Shown: piece after piece, positions 23,605 through 35,447 of the stretch
Position numbering within the stretch: position 1 is the stretch's first letter
Layout of the letters: each line of letters starts with the position of its first letter
Assembly (NCBI GenBank): GCA_036785325.1
Contig: JAXIVH010000008.1
Span: 3,826,654-3,890,653 of the forward strand
Length of the DNA stretch: 64,000 bases
Reading direction: 5' to 3'
Source of the DNA: Urophycis tenuis
Taxonomy: Eukaryota; Chordata; Actinopteri; Gadiformes; Phycidae
Position numbers and translations under genes: made by a program
The notes under the pieces: generated by a model
The model's database searches: none
What the model was told of the DNA's origin: nothing
What the model saw: the letters and a program-made list of their open reading frames with translations, nothing else

Positions 23605-23880
23605 AACACAGTCTCACGGCAGTTTGTGAAATAGTCACAAATTGTACTCTATTGATTCGTGTACATGGACACAAATTTCCTATTTTTTCGTGACACTCGG
23701 CACGACTTTCAAACTAATGTATTTCAATGGAAGTATCTTTCGTGCCTGTTAGGCTTTGGGTTATACTGAAAGTCGTGCTGAGTGTCACGATAAAAAAAGG
23801 GCAATTCTTGTCCATGTACACAAATCAATAGATTAGGAATATTTGGTGACTATTTCACGAACTGTCGTGAGACTGGGTTG
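23605..23880. repeat. Fold-back element in stalk-TM intron, copy B
   Basis: The ends agtctcacggcagtttgtga and (reverse complement) agtctcacgacagttcgtga pair, as do the inner parts around cgtgacactcggcacgactt. It is about 270 bp, non-coding and MITE-like. A short SINE-tail-like piece (ctctttggatgaaagcatct, 23561-23584) precedes it. Copies C (40756-41031) and E (55745-56020) carry it; A and D do not. Confidence 0.75.
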
Positions 23881-24515
23881 CAATGTAAATGTAAATTTGT
23901 GTGTTACTACATAATTAGTGAACCTAAGGTATAAGGTGTTTTATAAACATTTGTGTAAATGTATAGGTAACACTCTACAAAAAGGTTACATTAATTAACC
24001 ATGAATTTACATTAGTTAATGCAGTGATGAGAAATATTATATAGTGTTATCTTAGGGGTAATGTTATAGATACTGAGTCTAACCCTATTAAATAATGTAT
24101 AAATTAATACCACAGTTAACATGAACACCACTTGTAAATGATAACTAGACCACTTGTATTGCATTAGTTAGTGCTTATTACTGTATTTCCTAATATTAAT
24201 GAATGGATGATTAATGTACCGTTAGTGTAAAGTGTTACAATGTATCACTAGTTAGTTAAATACTTGGTTTGACACCTGACAAAGCATGTGATTGATGTTC
24301 ATTTTGTGCACCAATGTCTCACTGTAGGTTTGTGATAATTCCCTTAAACAACATGAAGTGAAACTAACACAATGCTCACTTCTATCTCCAATCTCTATCA
24401 GTATCATCTTCAATCATACTGATCATATGTTGTGGACTTGTGCCATTTGTGATCGTTCTGCTGTTGGCTCTCTGGTGGACTTGCAGGACAAAGAGTGAGT
24501 CTAAAATGGTAAAGT

Positions 24516-24690
24516 GGGGCAGCAGTAGCTCAGTGGGTAGAGCGGGTGGACAGAGCGGGTCGTCCACTCACCGTAGGGTCAGTGGTTCGATCCCCTTGAT
24601 CCCCCTCCTCCTCTAACTGTCCACATGTCTAACCCCACAAATGTACTGATTGTAAGTTGCTTTGGACAAAAGCGTCTGCTTAATGCCCTT
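24516..24690 (+). mobile_element. tRNA-derived SINE, copy B
   Basis: The head gtagctcagtgggtagagc and gtcagtggttcgatcc match Pol III A and B boxes. The tail ttgtaagttgctttggacaa followed by aaagcgtctgcttaatgcc is the widely shared 3' end of fish SINEs. It lies in the intron after the TM exon. Copies C and E have it at the same site; A and D do not. Confidence 0.8.
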
Positions 24691-25196
24691 TTCCCTTTTA
24701 TACATATAAAGAATGCTAAGAGAAAATGTGTCTAATGGAAAACATCTTTGTTATGGGATTGTTTTGTAGAAAACAACACAATAAAAATGAGGAGTTTCTG
24801 TTCTGAATCGGTAAGTAAAACATAAAATACAGTCAAACATGTTTGGATGATGCAGTCAATTATTGAAGACTGAATCGGGAATGGAAGTTGATTCTTGTTC
24901 ATCATTGTTCCTTGAATGCAAATATTGTAAAACTATTGTGCGAGCTCACTCTCCTCTCCATATTCATTTAGGTAAAAACTGTGAATGACACCGGCAGCTG
25001 CATGAATGAGGATGATGTAAGGAGAACATCAGGCAGGGCCCATCGTCCATCCTGATGAGTCCATGGTTAGACTAACCCAAAATGTTTTGGTTGGACTTGT
25101 GCTTCTCAGGTCTACCACGTGTACAGTGCTGTATCAGAGGAGCCAAACTCAGCCCACCAGATGAGTTTGGTGTATGATCTTCTGCAGGCAACCTGA

Positions 25197-25895
25197 CTTC
25201 ATGTTCCTGCAGTTCACTGCTTCTGAGATGAACCACCTTGTTGTTCCATTTAGTTTATTAGTACTCTGCTTCCAAACACGCAGAATGCCACATTATAGAA
25301 ATGTATTGCAAACAAAATAAATAATGGTTGAATGGTGAAAAATATGTGTTTATTCTCATTTTTTTGTCTCAACATGATAAATATGGCTTCTTTATTATGG
25401 CCAATGTAACATTCTTATAAATTGTATTGAGTTGACATGCATATTTTGCTTGAATTATACATCTTTACAAAGAAAAAACATGAAGAAAAACAAAGTACAG
25501 GGACAACGAAATGCAGTTGGCGTTCTAAGCAGTAGTGCAAATGTGCGATAAAGGTGCAGGTTTAAATGCAGGAATGCAGAATAAGGTGCAAAATTGAAAA
25601 ACATGAAAAGTGGCAGTGGTTATTAAAGTGACGTTATTAAAGTAGCAGCAATCTGTGGAATATTTACCAAATGTGTTCTGTCTTACAATTTACCAACGGT
25701 ATGATGGGAATCTGCCTGCATTATCAAATACTTTTCATCACAATAAACCAGAGAAGCATGTATTGATATTTACGTTTCCTCTTTCCAAACCCAACTTGTC
25801 AGCCTGTGGTCATTGTCGACGTACAGTCAGAGCAGCAGGATGTTAGCTGTGAGCTGCAATGGCTTTTCATTTACAGAACTAAGTTGCAGCAACAC
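25197..25895. other. 3' flank of copy B
   Basis: This holds the receptor 3' UTR with AATAAA at 25316-25321, then flank conserved among units. About 25493-25640 is an insertion unique to this unit (cagggacaacgaaatgcag...) that looks like a fragment of a fish LINE 3' region; that call is tentative. No gene is seen. Confidence 0.5.
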
Positions 25896-26261
25896 TGTAG
25901 TGACCCGATTGCTACTCAAAAACGATGCCACTATTATGATGAGATCCCGTTTATAGTAATTTACGCGCACAAATGAAATGTCCAGTTTCCGTATATCCAT
26001 TAACTCAGTTTATTATAATGTTTCCAAACAAATATATACTTCTTTCTTAAACAAATAAACTTATTTTTTCCAATGTATACATCACATTTCTGCGGTCAAA
26101 AAACTGTGTGCCTCTCGGGCATCTCACCCCAATCAGTCATACACCGGTGCCTTATATTAACTCATGACCTCAGAATCCATCATGAGCGCTCTTCTCCACC
26201 CGGTGGGAGGCGCAAACAAGCAAACAAACAAATAAACAATCAAAGCAAAATGGCTCTTACA
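25896..26261 (-). repeat. BEL 3' LTR
   Basis: This runs from tgtagtgacccgattgc to tggctcttaca on the + strand, with TG...CA ends. It matches 32268-32622 apart from short indels. Confidence 0.9.
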
Positions 26262-26443
26262 CACCGGCCCCTAATTGGTTTTGGCAGAAGACAAACCAAA
26301 CAAAATAATTTTACATAAGGAGCCATGACCTTACAACAGAATATAATAGTTTGAATAAACAATTGTGAGAACTCTCTTCAAAATACACTTTTTCCTTGTT
26401 GTGGGTTTTCTTGGTAAAGAACATGAGTTCTATTACTTTGTGT

Positions 26444-29400
26444 TCAGTCATTTGCTTCACAAAGAAGACAAATCTTTGTCACTGGTCTGTCGATTATGCT
26501 GGTCTTTGTCTGCAGGCGAACAGAACGTACTAGTCCTTTCCTATCAGGATATGTCTGCAGTATCCTTCCAAGAATCCAAGAGCCACGAGGTGCTGTTGAA
26601 TCAACTACAAGAACAATATCTCCACATGAAAAGCTTCTTCTTTCTTTATTCCATTTTTGTCTTTCTTGGAGTAATGGCAGATACTCATGTGTCCACCGTG
26701 TCCAGAAAAGGTCAGCTAGATACTGAACCTGCCTCCATCTTCTTTTTATGTACAGATCCCTTTTTTCAAAGACTCCAGGGGACATAACAGGTTTCCCTTT
26801 CATCAAAAGTATGTGATTTGGGGTTAACGGCTCAAGGTCGTTAGGATCTTCTGATATCCTTGTAATAGGACGATCATTTAGTATAGACTCTACTTCACAT
26901 AAGACAGTGTGAAATCCTTCGTCGTCCAAGCATTGTTGAGAGAGAACAGTGTGCAGAATTTTCCTCACCATTCGTATGATGCGTTCCCAGACGCCACCAT
27001 GGTGGGATCCAGCAGGAGGATTGAAATTCCATTTAATTCCATCCTGTGCCATAGTCTTTTGTATTTTGTCATGATTTAATGCAGACAAAGCTTCTTTGAG
27101 TTCTCTTTCAGCCCCTACAAAGTTTGTTCCGTTGTCTGAACGCATTGAAGAAACTTGTCCTCTTCTGCATATAAATCTTCTCAACGCATTGATACATGAG
27201 TCTGTATCAAGTGAATAAGCAACTTCCAAATGCACTGCCCTACTTGCCATGAAGGTGAAAAGAACTCCATATCGCTCAGGCACAATTCTTTCAATGGGTA
27301 GATCCGCCAATTTTTGTTCACCCACTGCTCCCCTGTAACGTCTACAGAAGACACATTCAGCTATTACCTTTCTCACTGCTGAATTTGCACTTGTAATCCA
27401 ATACATTTTCCTCAAACTGGAGAGTACGTGATTCCTACCACCATGGCCCAGTTTCTCGTGAATATGACGTAGTATGAGAGTTGAAATATGTTGATCTTTG
27501 GCTAGAATTAGTGGGTGTTTTGTTTTTTCAGGCATGGAAGCTTTGTTTAGTCGTCCTCCAACTCTCAAAAGACCTTCTTTACAAACCGGGTCAAGTTTGT
27601 ATATGGTGCTCCCCTGTTTCACTTTAGCTTTTCCAGATGTAAGGATGGCAATCTCGTTGTTAAATCTTTCCCACTGGCTGAAACGAACGATAGAGGTTTC
27701 GGCTTCTGAGAGATCATTGACAGATAGCCTTTGTCCATTCAATGTGGCTTTGAATTTCTGCATCTCCAAATTGATGTCAATAAGTGGATGACCACTACTG
27801 ATATTTGCAGAAACTAGTTGTTTCCTCTTCTTACTTGAAGCCATCAACATCATCTCCAATTTCAACATCCAACCTACAGCTCTTTTCAACTTTTTCCAAC
27901 TGGAAAAGTAGGTGATCAATTTGTGTGTGGCACTTGAAACGTCATTAGTGACAACTGCATTCACTGTGGAATTCCGCTTGACTTCTGGGTCATCAGCAAT
28001 GTCTGTATCACAGAAGTGTGTTGGCCACTTATTTTCTGTTTCCCACAGAAACTTTGGACTGTCAATCCATCTTCCTTGAACCAAATGTTCAATTTTCAGG
28101 CCTCTTGAAGCGTCGTCTGCCGGGTTTTGTGCAGAAGGAATGTATTTCCATTGTGAAATGTTGGAAGCTTCTGTGATTGTTGTTATTCTGTTTGCCTCAT
28201 TTTTTATGTATTTTAGTACTGATGTACTGTCTGTCCAGAAGTGTGATTTTTCAAGAGGAAGTTGTAGTTCTGACTGTAGCATCTTATCCACTTTAACCGC
28301 CAGAACTGCAGCTGTAAGTTCCAAGCGGGGAATGGTGACTTGTTCTAGTGGAGTCACCCTTGCTTTGCCAATTACAAAAGCAGTGTGGACCTTGTTCCTA
28401 TTGTTTTGTAACCTGATGTATGTCACAGTGCCATATGCAGTTTCACTTGCATCAGAGAAGTGATGTAGTTGAGCAGAAGTTATTGCTCCAAAGTCCTGAG
28501 GTTTAAAACACCTGTTCATTTTGAAGTTTTCTACTTTTTCCAGATCTTCCAACCATTGGCTCCATCTCTGTTGAAACGATTGTGGAATTGGATCGTCCCA
28601 ATCACATTTCAATCGACACAAGTCTTGCAGAATCATCTTAGCTGGGATGGTGAAAGGGGCTAAGAAACCCAACGGGTCGTAGACTGAACTGATCATAGAT
28701 AACAGACCACGCCTTGTGTGTGGTTGAATTTTTATGTTAAATTTGAACTTAAATGTATCTGTCTCAATACACCATTTAAGTCCAAGAGCCCGCTCAACCG
28801 GCAGCTTGTCCCTGTCTAGATCCAATTCCTTTAAGTTCTTGGATCTGTGTTCTTCTGGAATGTCATTCAGCACTTTGCGACTGTTGCTTATCCATTTTGT
28901 TAGGTTGAAACCTCCTAACTGGCAGATGGCTGTGAGGTTATTGACCATGGAAGTTGTTTCCTCTTCAGACGGCAAGCTTTTCAAAAGATCGTCAACATAA
29001 ACATTTCTTGAGATGGTTTCAACTACTTCTGCTGGAAATTTGTTTCGATTGTCATCAGCAGTTTTTCTTAATGAGTAACATGCACAACTTGGAGACGACA
29101 CTGCACCAACTAAATGGACAGTCATGCGGTACTGGACTAGTTCCTGCTCCAAGTTCCCTTGTGGCCACCACAGAAACCTCAAGAAATCCAAATGTTCTTC
29201 AGCCACCTTTACCTGATGAAACATCGACTGTACATCAGCCATGATTGCCACAGGTTCCTGTCTGAACCGTGTCAGAACTCCCAACAAAGAGCTTGTTAGG
29301 TTTGGTCCTTGCAGAGGCTGATTGTTCAGTGAAACACCTTTAAATTCAGCCCCGCAATCAAATACAACACGCAGGTTTCCTTTCTGAGGATGGTATACTC

Positions 29401-29866
29401 CATGGTGAGGGAGGTACCAGACCTTCCCATCAGAGCGTTCCAGTTGTTGCTCAGGCACCATTTCTGCATTTCCTTCTTCAATCACAAATTTTCAATCAAC
29501 AAAATTTGAATATTCCTTGTGAAAGGTTTAATCCTTTAGAAGTCTCCTTATCAGTCCATTGACTCGTCGTTTTGCCACTGAATAGTTGTTTGGCATGTTT
29601 ACGCATGTTCTGAAAGGCAGCTTCATGCTATAATGGCCATCTTTAAGTTCCACTGAATTTTCCACTATGTTAAGGAATTTTTTCTCCTCTACTGACAGTT
29701 CCTCTTTGTCAGAGAGCTTCTCACTGAAATCTTGATTGTATTGACTTATCAATAGTGCTTCCAGTTTGTCAACACTGATCCTATTGACAGTGACATCAGA
29801 GTAGCCATTTCCACACTGCCTTGCAGTTAGTGGTCCATTAATCACACAGCCAAGTAGAGTCCTCAC
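26444..29866 (-). pseudogene. BEL/Pao pol (RT, RNase H, integrase)
   Basis: The main frame (29485-26444, about 1,013 codons) contains a Pao-type RT (VVFDCGAEFKGVSLNNQ, AIMADVQSMFHQV, VYVDDLL), RNase H (HFSDASETAYG) and an integrase with zinc finger (HEKLGHGGRNHVL...CVFCRR) and core (ASRAVHLEV, SDNGTNFVGAE). A second piece in another frame (29866-29528; SVELKDGHYSMKLPFR) is the usual BEL segment just before the RT. A stop and frameshift at about 29485-29528 separates the two. It is therefore inactive. Confidence 0.9.
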
Positions 29867-29895
29867 TGCATATGGGCCTTCTTCTTGACTATCGA

Positions 29896-32239
29896 TTAAG
29901 AAGAAGAAGAAGAATTACTGATTTGATCCCGTGAGGGAATCACAGGGATTACATCCCATTGTTCCATGAACCTTGAGGCATTTGTGCCAATCAACAAATC
30001 GACTTCTGCATCAATACGGGGAAAGTTAACATTCTTCAGGTAAGGCCAGTTAGTTAGCTCTTCTTCACTGATGATATTGCTTGTTGTGACTGGCATTTCT
30101 TTCTGTGTGAACACACTCGGAAGCTCAAAATACTGATTGCCATTAAACTCTGAGATTTCCAAGCCTCTGACAATACAACTTGGAACTGTTGTATTATGAC
30201 CCATTGTACGGAGATTAATTCTTGTTCTTTTTCCTTTGATGTTCAACTTTTCCATTAGACTTTCAGAGCAGAAAGTGTCTGTACTTCCTGGATCGAGGAA
30301 TGTGTATGTTTGAATCACTTTATTTCCTTTTGCACACTTTAGATTTACAGGCAGAATTGAAAGGATGCCATTACTGCCACCGGCCCCTGTATGGCCGCAA
30401 GTAGAGACTGCTGTGCCACTCACAGCCGCCTCTCTTGCCAGATCTTCATCTTTGTTTCTCTCCCTTTTTTCAATATGAAGAAGAGTGGGATGACCTTGGT
30501 TACACTTTTTGCAAGACATTCGTTTATTACAATCCTTGCTCATGTGTCCTATGCGCAGGCACCCAAAGCATACTCCCTTTTCTTTCAGAAAAAGCAACTT
30601 TTCCCGATGTGCTTTCCTTTTCAATTCTGAGCAGTGTTCCAGTGTGTGTCCATGTGCACAATACAAACAAGAAACAATGTTTGTGGTCTCAAGAGGCAAA
30701 CTTTGTGCTTGAGTATGAATGTTTTTATTTTTTGCATTCACTACTGGTTCAGACATAAATACAGCAGTTGCGAAACTGTTCCTTTTGAATTGTGACCTTT
30801 GCTGTAGTTTTGTTTTGTTGCCCCCTTTACTCATGCCAGCTTGAGCGTCTTGAATGTCACCAAAAATAGGATCAGAAACTATTTGGACTTGGTATTCAAT
30901 GTACTTTACAATATCCCGAAAACCAGATCTACGTCCTCGGCTTTCATGTATTTCACATGCTTTCACTCTCCACTTCTCTCTGAGTTTGTAGGGAAGTTTG
31001 TGAATGATGGTTTTCATGTTAGTTGGCATATTAAGTTCTTCTAAATATTGCAATTCTTCCATAGCATTGCAACATTATCTCAAAAACAATGCATATGCCT
31101 GCAGCCCTTTAACATCTTCGGCCTTAACAGAAGGCCATCCGTTTATTTTTTCCACAAATGCAGCTGTGATTTTTAATTCATGTCCAAAGTGTTTTTTGAG
31201 CAGGTCTTTGCACACAGCATAACCTCTTTCTGGAGCCATATGCTGGCAGCTGCGCACTAGGTCTCTAGGCTGCCCCCTGGTGTACTGTTCAAGGTAATAC
31301 AGGCAATCTCCTTTGTTGTTTGTTTTAGCCTCCACACAGTGTTCAAAGGCTCTGATAAATGTTTGAAATTGCAGAGGATCTCCATCGAAAACAGGAATCT
31401 CTTTGTGGTAAAAAGTGAGAATTCTGTGTTTTTACAAGCAGTGTTGTTCATTCATTTTGAGTTTGTAGCAGCCTGTACAGATCTCCATTTGTTTGAGAAT
31501 GTCCTTGTGGCTGTGTTTTGCCTGTCAAAGCATATTTTTCCTGAGATGGGTCCTTTTGTTGTGTATTGTATGATTCGGCATGTGGGTTGAGTGACATTCC
31601 CTTTTCGAAATAGGATTCCATTGCATCTGAACGTGCGTCCACAACATGGCTGTGAGGTGAGGCATTTAGGACGGCTAATTTTGCAGTAGTTGCTGCTATT
31701 TCAGTTTCAATTTCTAGTTCCTCCTTTTTCCTTTTGAGTTTTTCCGCTTGCTCCTCCAAAGCGTGTTTTTCCTTCAATGCGGCGGCGCGCGCCGTGAGTG
31801 CGGCTTTTTCTGCCTGTGCTTGCAGCCGTGCTGATGATGTTGAGGACCTGCTGCTCTTTGAGGCATTACTTTCCCGTCCTGAGCCTTTTCTGGACACGTT
31901 GGATACGACATTTGAAATGCTGTCCTGAGGCTCCACATTGACCACATCGTTATTAGTATCCACACCATCAGGATGAACGGAACTTTTATTGCGCAACAAC
32001 CATGTGTTTACATCAGAAATAAAGTCATTGACACTGAGCATTTTTACCTTAAACCACATTTCTTGTTTTTCAACCTCACATTCAGGCAATAACCCCATCA
32101 ACATTTTATGTTTTTCTTTTGCTTCATCACATAGAATATTGTACTTTGCAAATGTTTGTGACACCTCTGTAATGTTACCTTTATTGGGCATCAAATCAAC
32201 AATTACGTTTTTGAGATTATGTGCCCTTTTCAGTTTCAC
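29896..32239 (-). pseudogene. BEL/Pao gag-protease, broken in several places
   Basis: The N-terminal piece (32239-31448) has a long charged coiled coil rich in Ala, Glu and Lys. A second piece around 31400-31075 (DPLQFQTFIRAFEHCV) is the BEL gag domain. The third (31062-29896) has three CCHC-like fingers (for example CFGCLRIGHMSKDC) and a retropepsin-like segment (LDPGSTDTFCSESL). The pieces are in different frames or separated by stops. Confidence 0.85.
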
Positions 32240-32267
32240 CTTTCGGTCTTGTTCAAAGTTGGCGATT

Positions 32268-32622
32268 TGTGCTACTCAAAAACGATGCCACTATTATGAT
32301 GAGATCCCGTTTATAGTAGGCCTAATTTACGCGCACAAATGAAATGTCCAGTTTCCGTATATCCATTAACTCAGTTTATTATAATGTTTCCAAACAAATA
32401 TATACTTCTTTCTTAAACAAATAAACGTATTTTTTCCAACGTATACATCACATTTCTGCGGTCAAAAAACTGTGTGCCTCTCGGGCATCTCACCCCAATC
32501 AGTCATACACCGGTGCCTTATATTAACTCATGACCTCAGAATCCATAATGAGCGCTCTTCTCCACCCAGTGGTGGGAGGCGCAAACAAACAAATAAACAA
32601 TCAAAGCAAAATGGCTCTTACA
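32268..32622 (-). repeat. BEL 5' LTR
   Basis: This is the upstream LTR of the - strand element, 355 bp. It begins tgtgctactcaaaaacg, where the partner reads tgtagtgacccgattgctactc. It is followed by target-site duplication aacac. Confidence 0.88.
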
Positions 32623-32844
32623 AACACATTAGCTTGTCTCTCTGTCCATTGATATGATCTCTCAGCGACAAAGGAGGAGAGTTCTTCTCAGTGGAATACC
32701 GTTAGGTTAGGTGCTATGAAGCAATACCGTTTGGATGGCCCATATTCTATATTGATGGAAGTGTTACAAGCTGGGTTGTGTTTGTGAATGAGATGTCTGC
32801 TCAGTCTGGGCTGCTGAGGTCCACTCTTGTTGGCGAGGCTTTAG

Positions 32845-32895
32845 TCACGTGCTGAGGAAGGCGGTGAGCAGGGGCAGCAGGGCTGAGGTCAGAGG
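32845..32895 (-). pseudogene. Orphan fragment of cacna2d3 last exon (unit B/C)
   Basis: This is the same 51-nt piece as at 8585-8635, with stop codon, joined at the same base to an H1-like fragment. Its matching 3'-UTR flank (32628-32844) lies between the BEL element and this piece. Confidence 0.85.
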
Positions 32896-33099
32896 ACGAG
32901 ACACCTCTCTGTGAATCCAACTCTTTCACAGCCTCCTTTACCATGATGACCATAGCTGGGGGGTGAGCTGCACCTTTACTCCTCGACACAGAATCCACCG
33001 CATCTAGATGAATGAAACAAACCTGACTCATGTCTCCAAGTCCTTTCCATTGCTCTCCGTATCAACAGATGAAGTCGGCACAGTCTTTTTAGGAGACAT
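32896..33099 (-). pseudogene. Linker histone H1-like 5' fragment (unit B/C)
   Basis: The ATG at 33099 starts MSPKKTVPTSSV. The globular-domain start HPPAMVIMVKEAVKEL follows. The region between the two parts is only about 30 nt here, shorter than in the A/B unit, which has an extra (GT)n-bearing stretch. It is truncated at the same junction with cacna2d3. Confidence 0.5.
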
Positions 33100-35447
33100 T
33101 TCAGCAACACTGAGTAGTGTTGTGGAAAAAACTGAATCCCATCAGAAGGGGGCACTGACACGGGAGACGACAGTGAGCGCTGAATGAAATCAACCGAGGT
33201 GTTAGAATAAGATAAAATATCTTTTTTTAAATATTCAGTTGTGGACAAGTGAACAGGCACAGTTCAACAGAGAGCAATACACTTGATACAGATTTCTCAG
33301 AAGTGCACCCCAAATATTGTTGGCTGGCACCTTTTATAGGGTAAGGTAAACAACTCTGAAGGTACAGGTGACCCAGACAGTGACATTGGAATACTTAAGA
33401 TAAGGATAGACACCACCACTTTCTTACCACTCTTTCAGATGAAACACAGAGTCTCTGCTGGTTCCCAAAGCCTCGAGACAACCAGAGGCCCCAGATCTTC
33501 ATGAACCAAACAGCTCAGGGCACGGGGTCGAGGCCTGCGTCACACAACCTGTGGCGTGTCACGTTCACAGGGTAAGTGGGGAGTGTTGGTCAAACGTGAG
33601 GCCCACCACCTGGGCTGTACCCAGGTATTCACACAGGGAGAAAAACAAGGATATCAATCATGCATACAAATATAGAGAACAGGTACACAATTCAGATAAC
33701 TTGCATGTAGTATAAGTGCTCAGAAGAAGTATGAGTGCTCACAAGGATGATGAGGAGGGAAAGGCCTGTGGGTTCATTTTCCATCATAATCCTCCCTTTA
33801 TATCATCCCTTGATCAATCATGATAAAATGGAAAATACAAGTCTAATGATCACATATCGAAAAATACAGACATACTTTATACTTTATTGATCCCTGAGGG
33901 AAATTGCACGAAAGATAAAATCGGGAAGGCTGCGTTGCATCTGATCATCAGAAAGACCCAGGCAGGGATTTCAACCTGCTACCAGGAACGGGGAAAAGAT
34001 GATTATATGTTCTGCAGCCCCGTATTCCCACAAGATAATACTCAGACGGCTAAAAAATACTGGATATTTAAGTAAAATTTTCATAAAACTCTTAACCCTC
34101 ATAATAAAACGTAAGGTCAGATATTGACTTATCATAAATCAAAAATAGAGTAATACTGAAATGTTTTAACCATCATAATTTGGAACAATGCAGAATGCGT
34201 AAAAATACCCTTGTGTGAACCATGTTCATGTTCTATTATTTCATGACATTTTGCTCCATGCCACTAGGGGGCTGTATTTGCTGTGTGGCTCAGCTGATCT
34301 CTGGTCACCTGGGTTAGGCCAGAGAGCACTGGGTTAGGCTAGGTTAGGCCATTTAACCTGGTGGAAACCAGGCAACATTCCATGCTGAATAAGCCCATGC
34401 GGAAGTGCAAAAACTTGCAGTTCCTCGACTGGCCGCTTGAGGCTGGCTGCAGAAAGGAGTCAACTCCCATAGACACCCATGTTAAAATGTCCAACTTTAC
34501 AGCCAAAATAAACATGTTTACAGCCTGGTTCAAAAAAAAGTTTTGGTGTCTTTCATTAGTGTTCGAGTCCATGACAACTGTGAGGGGGGTAAATTTTTTT
34601 TAGAATCCATTATTTTAATCCACAGAGAAGGATTTATTTTATGAATAATTAAGGGTGTGGTCAACTTGATTGGCAGGTGTCATCTGTCATCACGGCATGA
34701 CCTTCACGGATTCGAGGCTTTGATTGGTCTGGCCGGAGGTAGGCGGGCTTAGAACACAGACTGAAATGTCCAAGATGGCGGCGCCCAGAAGCTCAATTTT
34801 AGGCTTCATCTCCGCTGTTAAGAATGTCTATGGGTGACGTCACGGAGGGTTTGTCCATATTTATATACAGTCTATGGTGGAAACCCAAAGACAGGTGTTG
34901 CTGATTTGAGAAGAAACACCTGTCTTTGGGTTTCCACCAGGTTTTCCATTCGGTTTGTTGTTTTCTACATGTATTAAGAGAGAAAGTTATTGCTGCTGTA
35001 TGATGTACAGAAGGAAAATAAACCTGTGAGATAATTGTTACTGAACTTTCCGTTTTGATATGTTCGGAGCGCACTGGGAGCACGTCTAAACTAAATCCTC
35101 TGTATTAGCAACCAGTACTAGACTTCTTGTAGGACTTGGACAGTACCTCCCTACCAACTTAAAAGTAATATAGTAATAAGAATATACTGAGTAAACATGC
35201 CATCAGTGAACAGTCCAAAGAAACGCTTGTTGGTCCTCATATGAACCCCACTGGTTCATAGCTACCCGTACAAGGATAGGTTGGCTTTACTTATTTTATA
35301 AGTGAAACAAACAAACTGTATATTTCAAACAACCCACTACTCATTAAAACACTACACAAAATAATTATTTCCCGGGAGCTGTAAGTCACACCAGACCTGG
35401 ATGAAGAACCCATGAACCCTTGACACATTTGGTATTGTATACTCATG
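33100..35447. other. Spacer matching 8910-11223, probable ERV 3' region
   Basis: This is near-identical to the earlier spacer, with no intact gene. It differs by small indels and by a unique 40-bp insertion at 33867-33908 (tactttattgatccctgagg). On the - strand that insertion is a typical fish LINE tail ending gatcaataaagt: a minute, severely truncated retroposition. The nested dispersed repeat lies at about 34415-34875. Confidence 0.5.
34876..34938. repeat. Perfect 24-bp hairpin, second copy
   Basis: The arms 34876-34899 and 34915-34938 are exact reverse complements and identical to the hairpin at 10645-10707. Confidence 0.85.

Larger units (their letters stand above)
18257..25196 (+). pseudogene. 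ITIM-bearing Ig-like receptor, copy B (Ig2 split by hAT)
   Basis: Exons: signal peptide 18257-18308 (MKQFRRIAGQSLLVFFIC), 18475-18501, Ig1 18717-19016, Ig2 19659-19944 plus 21986-21999 (split by hAT), Ig3 22497-22787, spacer 22932-22985, stalk 23158-23319, TM 24402-24494, tail 24770-24810, 24972-25016, 25110-25196. Each Ig exon starts ALPQPTLTASPS, has LTLSC, YWIN, GCQVTL and a late Cys before the last strand (four Cys, so two likely disulfides), and has phase 1-1 ends. Reading into the hAT adds about 18 residues then stops: a 239-residue, two-Ig product without a membrane anchor. Skipping the symmetric Ig2 exon would instead keep the frame and give about 383 residues with TM and ITIM (LVYDLL intact). 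Poly(A) signal AATAAA 25316-25321. Coding status depends on splicing. Confidence 0.75.
25896..32622 (-). mobile_element. BEL/Pao LTR retrotransposon
   Basis: This 6.7-kb element on the - strand has LTRs 25896-26261 and 32268-32622 and an exact 5-bp target-site duplication aacac (25891-25895 and 32623-32627). It sits in the duplicated cacna2d3 3' flank; the other units read through as gcagcaacacattagc. Coding regions for gag, protease, RT, RNase H and integrase are recognisable but are broken by stops and frameshifts. The right LTR lacks 12 nt near its start relative to the left one. Confidence 0.92.

Noticed and set aside
24516..24690. Possible tRNA gene from the A- and B-box words
   Set aside because: No cloverleaf can be drawn over the head, and it is followed by a fish SINE tail. 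It is a SINE, present three times at the same intron site.
25655..25846. A conserved 62-98-codon open frame downstream of each receptor copy (NVFCLTIYQRYDGNLPALS)
   Set aside because: It lies beyond the poly(A) signal, its length and start vary among copies, and it has no recognisable domain. Its conservation is explained by the recent duplication of the whole unit.
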